Assembly: GCA_019096065.1 (NCBI GenBank)
Contig: JAGUCH010000002.1
Location: 11,110,501-11,174,500 of the forward strand
Source of the DNA: Paracyclopina nana
Lineage: Eukaryota; Arthropoda; Copepoda; Cyclopoida; Cyclopettidae
DNA: 64,000 bases
Direction: 5' to 3'
A program made the translations under genes and the position numbers. This document shows positions 57,772-64,000 of the stretch, in pieces. The notes beneath the pieces were generated by a model that saw nothing but the letters and a program-made list of their open reading frames with translations, was not told the DNA's origin and made no database searches. Position 1 is the stretch's first letter. Each line of letters begins with the position of its first letter.

Positions 57772-58869
57772 ATGAGCCATGATCGCCTCCAAGAGCTCAT
57801 TAAGCTTGGAAAAAAGCAACCGCATGACACCAAGGAGGAGCCTACAACCGAAATAGACCACGATCTCTTGGACATTGGCTGTTCAACGTTGAAAAAGTAC
57901 TTCTTCTCCATGTTTGTTTGCATGCTCTCCGGCCTTCTGACACTCATGTACATTCCTGGCCTCGTTCAAGTGCTCAAAAACACCGGCCAAACTGACAGCC
58001 CCAAGAAGGCCTTTTTGAGGTACCTGCGCACCATCAATCACATGCTGAAGTGGTACAGCATCGATCCCAAGGAAAGGATGCAGTCACTGAAAACGGTGAG
58101 ACGGGTACATGCCATGGTGGCCAAGACTGAGCACATGACCCAATTCGACATGGTTGTCACCCAATGGGCCTTTGTTGCACCGGCCCTCATCATCCCCGCA
58201 CAAATTGGCATGGGGTCAGCATCAAGAAAGGAGCTTGATGGATTGAGATATGTCATATACCTCACCGGACAATCCATAGGAATCTCGGAAGAATTCAACC
58301 TCTGCAAAAATGGCTTGGATGAAACGATAGAGTTTTGCCACCAAATCCGGAGGGAAGTGATCACGCCCAACCTTGATGCCAAGGAGTCGCAACTGAGTGA
58401 GGATATGGCTGACTGCCTACTAGAGGGAATGGAGGTGATGAATCCGTTGTTCCTGGCAAGCCCTTTCAAGGCTTGGTGCTTCAGGATTTTCAAAAGCCAC
58501 AAAGCCCCCCAGATTGAGGCCAAGATGAAGGAGACTACGGCCAACGTGTTCTACTACTGGGTCTTGAACACTGTTTTTGATGTGCTGCTGTTGAGCAAGT
58601 ATGCCGGTTGGGTCAGGTCAATTCTCAACACGCTGATGGCTGTCAATATCTATTTGGGAAACTTGTGGGAGCAATTGATACTTCAAGACCACAAAAGAAA
58701 GCTACTGTAAGTTGACACACAACTTTTGCTTAATTTTGTTATTATTGTTCCCATTTTCAGAACTGCCCTCGTTTTCACTGGCCTTTCGCTTGTTTTCGCC
58801 ATAATTCCGGGCCTTGTCATAGCCTCGGCCGTTTCCAAGCTGGTAAATATCTGCGGATATTCAGAATAG
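57772..58869 (+). CDS. DUF2236 / MpaB-like membrane protein
   Basis: Fits the family PF09995 (DUF2236, ER-bound oxygenase MpaB and rubber oxygenase catalytic domain), whose bacterial and fungal members carry a single b-type haem. Exons 57772-58706 and 58761-58869, phase 2, about 347 residues. One hydrophobic segment lies near residues 45-70 (FFSMFVCMLSGLLTLMYIPG) and another at the C-terminus (ALVFTGLSLVFAIIPGLVIA). The central region has RRVHAMVAKTEHMTQFDMVV, whose histidine could be a haem ligand by analogy, and the following QWAFV typical of animal members. The animal function is unknown. The role as an oxygenase is inference from the family only. Confidence 0.7.
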
Positions 58870-59095
58870 TAGATGATAAGTAGTATATTGCAACTTTGGT
58901 TGAAGAATAAACAATACTAAGTGAACCACAAATAACCGATTGGACACGCAGAGATCGAAGCTAAGTACAATATATGATAAGAGTTGTGAGAAAATATCGG
59001 TTTAAGGGATTTTGTGCATTGTTAAGGGTACACAGTAGCAGTATCTTCCTTCCTTCGTAGAATATCACTTCCGACTTTTAGCCTGACTCGATTAC

Positions 59096-60936
59096 TCATG
59101 CTATGCCAAGGAAAGTATCTTTGGAGGCCAACAAGAATGCCACCTTCCCAGCAACGCGTTTGCAGCCGGTCGCAGCAAAGAGCGGAAAGGAGTCGCTGAA
59201 GAACTCCATCTCGTCCAGAATGTGGCGTACATCTTGTCGTGTAGGAGCGCCACCGCCCTGTAAAAGTACTTCTTTGACAATGCATTGCTTCACGTGCTCA
59301 CGAGTCAGGGGTAGGAAAGGCACCAGTCGCGTATGAATTTTCTGATCCAGCATGTGGGACCTGAGGGGTAGGTCGATGTGGTGATCCTGCATGATTTGAT
59401 CCACAAGGGTCACGTCGACCTCCTCCCGCTTCAAAGTGGAGCTCTTAGCCCCCTCCAGCATGCTACGATTGATGGCCTGGCCACCGGAGGACATGGTGAC
59501 AACTAGCAAAACATGCGAGTCCTTGATTGTCCGGATGAACGCTTTGAGTTTGGCCATGGCTGCGTCAGTCCCTTCGTCAACATCTTCGAATATCACGAGG
59601 CTGGGGCCACAGCTCTTCTTTTCGTGGAGGACAACAGCCAGGTCGTCCAGCATCACATGGTTGGCCTCGTCGCCCAGATGGAGTGGCATGGAGAACCTGT
59701 GCACACTGCCCAATCCGAAGGCCTCCGAAACCAGCTGAACCATCAGACTTTTGCCAGTCCCTGTCCAGCCGAAGAAAAGCAGAGCTGTCATCATGCCACT
59801 GCTATTTCTGAGGCTGCCAAGTGAGTCAAGGAGGACCCCCACTGCCACTTCCTGGCCGAAAATCGAGGCATTGATTTTCTCGGCCAATGCTGCCACGTCG
59901 ATAACCTGGAAGAAGGAGCAATTGCGTTATGCACTTCTATTCTGGTATAAGCTTGCACGCAATGCTATACCTTCGGCTGTCTGCAGTTGAACTCCTCGAG
60001 GCAAGACAGGCTGGCCAAGACAAAGAAGACGCACGTCATTACAACCAGAATGGCCTTCGTGGCTTTCCACAACAGCCGGAAGAAGTGCAAGACACAATGG
60101 TCCTTGGTGATGATAGATGAGGACCTGATCGTCTCTGGCTTGTCGTTGTTGCATGGTGCCATTTTGTCCTCGCTATCCTCAGCTGGACTCCAATGGTTTT
60201 CGGCCTCGTCCTGCATGAGCAATTCAGGTCTGGTCGGTCGGGGGTTGTCCGCGGAGGACGAATTGGTGCAGGTGACGCTTCCAACCCCGCTGTCCTCATC
60301 GACATCTCCGCTGGCGCAGCGTGCGGAGCAGAAGCTGTAATCGGAAGACTCGTCGATTTGCCTGTTGAAGTGATGGCCCATGTCAAACCAAGGCTGGATT
60401 CGCCTGCGCTGCCTCAACGAGGCCAAGCCTCTGAGGTCAGGCGAGGCTGTGGACGAGTGTCCGGAGTCGCGACTTTGAGCGTCAGCGTTGTTCAGGTGGA
60501 GTTTCAGCTGCATCCGGCCGCTGAGGTCGTCAGCAGCCAACATTGACGTTGAGGCCGGATAGAGATGAGGATGATGAGGTGCGGCCCGTGGGAGGGTAGC
60601 AATGGACGGGGGCATGGGCCTCGCGTTGACACGTGGCAGGCTGGAGTAGCAGCTACCAAAGTCGTACTCGCTGCTGTCCCTGCTGCTGCTCATGTCTCGG
60701 TAGACGGGGCAGCAGGTGAGGTCGGAGGCCGCGCTGGAGGACATGGAGGAAGGCAAGGGGAAGGAGTAGCTATGACTCATGTAGTCGTCGGGGTAAGCGT
60801 TTTGAGGCCGGTGCTGCCGGTAGTAGTAGAGGAACTCGTCCTCGACGTCCTCGGGGATCCTCCGGATGGGGCCGAGCTTGCCGACGCGTGATTTGTCATT
60901 CTGCTTCTTTCGCCGGAACGGAAACTTGGGCTTCAT
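59096..60936 (-). CDS. Torsin-like AAA+ protein with long N-terminal extension
   Basis: Torsins are AAA+ ATPases of the ER and nuclear envelope lumen. Exons 60936-59971 and 59905-59096, phase 0, 591 residues. Residues 1-285 are a Ser/Arg/His-rich disordered region. A hydrophobic segment (about 290-315, AILVVMTCVFFVLASLSCLE) would anchor it as a type II membrane protein. The AAA+ part has Walker A GWTGTGKS, Walker B-like LVIFEDVDE and a C-terminal GCKRVAGKV, which matches the torsin GCK sensor-2 motif. Unlike TorsinA (GWTGTGKN), Walker A ends in the ordinary Ser. Walker B has an acidic pair but differs from the usual FDEMDK. The layout is closest to TOR4A. Activity cannot be judged. Confidence 0.75.
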
Positions 60937-61434
60937 CTTTTAGGCTGCTCAGTGTGGTCATGGTCTGAGATCAAGAAGGACTGTCATTCAGCTGGAGGCC
61001 CTTCTTCTCTCCAAAACAGCAGCCTCGGCGAGCAGGTGGCTTTCTCTTCTTTCACCTTTGCTTGCCGCAGTCGCTTTATCAAAGAGGATTTACTGTTGCC
61101 TTCATAACTGACGGAAAGTACGTCGGATTTACCCTGACGATCCCTACCTTGAAGGACGTGCTCACGATTCTTTCATTCAGCCAGAATTCTGCATAAGTTA
61201 ACGATTCAGTGCTAGCTGCCCTTACAACGCGATTTCATTCGTTATGAACCGAGCTTCATCAACCGAAATTTGTCAGTAGTCAGGAGCACCGGAGTTGCCT
61301 TATTTGTTTATGTTATCGATACAAAAGCACTAAAGCAGTCTAGTAGCAAAGTAGCTCTGGTACTGAGAATTCCTCCTGCTTCAGCAATCAATTCCGCTTT
61401 TTTTTAAATTCAGCGAATGCAATTGTAGTTATTT

Positions 61435-61620
61435 ATTTCGAGCTGGGGCACGTAAAGTAGGGTCATTAAATAGCTGAGCGAGGATTTTAAAATGGGAAAA
61501 CTCGAGTACAGCTTTACTAGCCCGAGCCTGCGAGGGCTGTAATTGTACGAGTGTTTTTCCATTTTAAAATTCGAGGTCAGCTATTTAATGACCCTACTTT
61601 ACGTGCCCCAGCTCGGAATA
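61435..61620. mobile_element. Palindromic MITE, ends CGAGCTGGGGCACGTAAAG
   Basis: The left arm CGAGCTGGGGCACGTAAAGT and the right arm ACTTTACGTGCCCCAGCTCG are inverted, extending inward through AGGGTCATTAAATAGCTGA and ATTTTAAAATGG to a stem of about 60 bp. The two arms are nearly identical, so the insertion may be recent. One similar end survives at 19224-19245. Confidence 0.75.
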
Positions 61621-61793
61621 TACAATTTTATATTCTGTAATACGATTTTTGAGTGTTTTAATGAAGTTACCGGGCTGGCCCGTGCCCTTGAAAATGCTGC
61701 TCGGTTTTTAGTTGCTTCACTGGCTCTCATGCGCTAGCATCCTGTGGTTTGGGAGCAATAAAATAGACTTTTAAGATACATTTTTGCAGTTGT

Positions 61794-61865
61794 GCTCCTA
61801 TGGCACAATGGTTAGAGTGCTGGGCTCTTAACTCGGTAGTCTAGGGTTCAAACCCCAGTCATACC
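61794..61865 (+). repeat. tRNA-like unit (pseudo-tRNA or SINE head)
   Basis: Box A TGGCACAATGG and box B GGGTTCAAACC lie at tRNA spacing. The anticodon arm CTGGG-CTCTTAA-CTCGG would read CTT (Lys). The acceptor arms (GCTCCTA and TCATACC) do not pair, and the T arm has a mismatch, so a working tRNA is unlikely. A T-rich tail follows. Confidence 0.5.
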
Positions 61866-61936
61866 TTAACTTTTTTTATTTCTTTATCTGGCATAAGTCA
61901 TGGTAAAGTCCTGTTCATAGCATGCAATTTTCATGA

Positions 61937-62006
61937 TGTTTCGATAGCTCATTGGTAAGAGTATTGGAATTTTTATCTAATTTTTTGATGTTCGAATCTT
62001 GGATGA
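61937..62006 (+). repeat. Second tRNA-like unit
   Basis: Box A TAGCTCATTGG and box B TGTTCGAATCTT lie at tRNA spacing about 135 bp after the first unit, but the anticodon arm region is AT-rich and poorly paired. Likely a decayed tRNA-derived SINE head or tRNA pseudogene. Confidence 0.4.
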
Positions 62007-62812
62007 TCCTCTCTTTTTCTAACTTCTTTGGAATTTGGATTGGTTCCATGGAATATGAGGGGCATTAAATTACTTAAAATCCCTCAAATTTGATTCAAGG
62101 GCTGTTAAGTATTTAATATCCCCCAAATTGCTTAGAAAGAACTGTGATATAAAAGAGCTGAGTCGGATCGGTAAACTGAATTATAACACGAGGAAACCGT
62201 ATTACAGTATATAAAAAATTAAAATCATTTCAAGCGATCTAGTATCTTCAGATCGATGTTGTTATTGGCCTGAATCTTGGTCTGAATTTGGTAATTAGGA
62301 AACCGTAAATCTTACCATATTTATCCTACCGGCGGGCTCATAAGATTTCAGACAGCTGATCGCTGCATTCCCAGCTGATAAAGCAAAATGCCAAATTTTC
62401 TTGATTATTTTTCGCAAGGCAATATTTTTACAAGCTTAATTTGTGTCTAAGATTCATATAGGCAAATTATATCTACATCCTACTATATTTGGAGAGCTAC
62501 CTCTCCTGAAATTCCATCTTTTCCTAAAATTCAAGGCTGGCATTGGGCTGGCTTATGGGCAAGCTAGAGTACTAATTAACATTCTAAATAAAAGTGACGT
62601 TTTTATAATAGGAAGCTGGCTCTTTTTGACTTTTTAATTAAGTTCACATTTAGCAGTTCATTTGTTGAACGTGTCAACTTCGCGCGCGCACTGATGACGT
62701 CAAGCCGTCTGAACGTCTGAACAGTGCCATCTAGTGCAGTCAGCTTGACTTCAGGTTCCTCGACTAGAACGCATCGTATTTGGAACTTCTGCGACATATT
62801 GTCCCTGAAACT

Positions 62813-63283
62813 ACAGTCATGACCAGAGACTTAGATTACTAGAGAAGCGAAATTACGTGACATCATAGGGGGTGCGTGCCTCTTTTTTGGGACGCTCCAA
62901 AAGAGAATGCAATGGCTTTTTGGAGCTGGCTGCCTGAGTTTGGGCTAGGGCTGACTTTTCATTCCAAATATTTCAGAAATGATCCATTTTTGATCAATGT
63001 CAAGTATAGTTTGAATGTAAGTTGACCAAGTGCCTCTAACTTTTATTTTCAACAGTTTTAAGGTTCTTATTGAAAGTTTCAATTTATTTAAGAATCATTT
63101 TTATGGTACAGCCATTTTATCGTTCCCGGCTGAGCGTTCCTGGAAATGGCCAAACACTCTCAGAAAAAGTCGATTTTTTAACATATATGATCAAACTTGC
63201 GAATCTGGTTACTCTGATATCATTTGACGGAAAATCTCGGCTCTAAGGAAACTAGGGCCGCTTCTAAGTCTCTGGTCATGACT
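62813..63283. mobile_element. Inverted-repeat element, CAGTCATGACCAGAGACTTA ends
   Basis: ACAGTCATGACCAGAGACTTAG at the left is complemented by CTAAGTCTCTGGTCATGACT at the right. About 470 bp, no transposase frame. It shares ends with the element at 63482-63933. Confidence 0.6.
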
Positions 63284-63481
63284 AAACACTAGACTTATAA
63301 AGATTGGCGGAACGTTTTTGCGATTCCGACTGGAGCTTTTTTGTCAACCCAACCTCAACAAAAAAACGCGGCAATTTCAAAAATTGTACAGTATCCTATT
63401 AGTTGAGCTACGACTGTCAACCACTTTGTTTTGGTTAAGAATTCTATAGTAGAGGATCGAAATAAAGTCTATCTCAACTAT

Positions 63482-63933
63482 ACAGTCTGACCCAGAGACT
63501 TATATAGAAAGATAAGTGCTACTTCTTGCATTCTCACTACTCGCGAGCGCGCGCCAAGTGCTACAAGTGATTTTAAAAACATTTGGGTCAGCTGTTCTAA
63601 TAAAATTGTCAGCTGGCTGCTCTGATCCAGAAAGGAAAACGCCAACTGGCACCTTTGTGTCACAACTTTTAATTCCTAATAGTTGGAGAAATATTTATAA
63701 AAGACAAAAAATAGCCCTAGCAAAATTGAGCACCTTATAAAATAGGACTATTTTGGATAAATTGACTCATTTAGGAATTATTAGCAACCAAAAGTCTTCC
63801 CCGGCCCAAATTCAGGCAGCCGCGACCAAAATTCCATTGTAGTCTCTTTTCGGGCGTGCAGCAGATCTGCAAACGCACCCTCTTAAGCCGCGCCCAGTAG
63901 CACTTCTCTTGTTATATAAGTCTCTGGTCTGAC
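63482..63933. mobile_element. Related inverted-repeat element
   Basis: Left CAGTCTGACCCAGAGACTTA and right TAAGTCTCTGGTCTGAC are inverted. The interior differs from 62813-63283. A shared flank ATGACTAAA-ACTAGACTTATAAAG follows both right ends. Confidence 0.6.
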
Positions 63934-64000
63934 CGTTCAAAATGGAAATGACTAAAAACTAGACTTATAAAGAACTTATTAAGAGTTAGAATACCACTAA

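Larger units (their letters stand above)
60937..64000. other. Right-hand gene-free region with repeats
   Basis: No gene is supported. It holds the torsin 5' region, a hairpin (61435-61620), two tRNA-like units (61794-62006) and two related inverted-repeat elements (62813-63283, 63482-63933). A minus frame at 62603-62797 (MSQKFQIRCVLVEEPEVKLT) has a protein-like first half and could be an isolated exon. It is not called. Confidence 0.45.

Noticed and set aside
61794-61865. Functional tRNA-Lys(CTT) gene
   Set aside because: Acceptor arms do not pair and the T arm has a mismatch, so it is listed only as tRNA-like.
1-64000. CRISPR arrays, bacterial operons, prophage or plasmid features
   Set aside because: The window is eukaryotic with spliced genes; the spaced motif array at 14.1-14.6 kb has irregular spacing and inverted copies, unlike a CRISPR array.

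Overview
This is a gene-rich window of animal nuclear DNA. Genes have several exons joined by short GT-AG introns, and proteins such as Pygopus, a vesicular glutamate transporter, a BCOR homologue and tandem Kunitz domains are animal-specific. Protein features (an insect-like MGAT3, a two-domain AK5-like kinase beginning MGICLG, an EXD3/Nibbler exonuclease) point to an arthropod. SETD7 speaks against a fly-like genome. I cannot place it more finely, and this is inference.

Layout: (1) 86-956, last visible exons of an unrecognised minus-strand gene running off the left edge, then about 5 kb with no gene I can assign. (2) 6.0-17.7 kb, an adenylate kinase locus. A nine-exon AK5-like gene (minus) has an MGAT3-like gene (plus) inside one intron and an AK1-type gene (plus) head-to-head at its 5' end. 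Its introns are full of small palindromic elements. (3) 17.7-20.1 kb, a secreted five-domain Kunitz protein (minus), tail-to-tail with AK1. (4) 20.5-25.7 kb, BCOR (minus), head-to-head with a C2orf69 homologue (plus, 26.3-29.0 kb), followed by a ZIP metal transporter (plus, 29.9-31.7 kb). (5) 32.3-40.1 kb, a Tudor-domain protein, Pygopus and VGLUT, all minus. (6) 40.1-50.0 kb, a gene-free stretch with hairpin elements, a minisatellite and a cluster of small transposons ending in TGTTCATC. (7) 50.0-60.9 kb, SETD7 (plus), extended synaptotagmin and EXD3/mut-7 (minus), a DUF2236-family membrane protein (plus) and a torsin-like AAA+ protein (minus). (8) 60.9-64 kb, hairpins, two tRNA-like units and two related inverted-repeat elements.

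The genes are mostly housekeeping, chromatin, membrane and neuronal genes and do not form one pathway. Neighbours are closely packed: start codons 34 bp apart for the two kinases, stop codons 34 bp apart for SETD7 and E-Syt, and several likely shared promoters. The most unusual material is non-coding: several non-autonomous DNA-transposon families sharing one terminal motif, an element with arrays of a subterminal motif, and elements nested in others. The MGAT3-like gene has two defects, which suggests decay or assembly error. Exon limits were derived by hand from splice signals, reading phase and family similarity.
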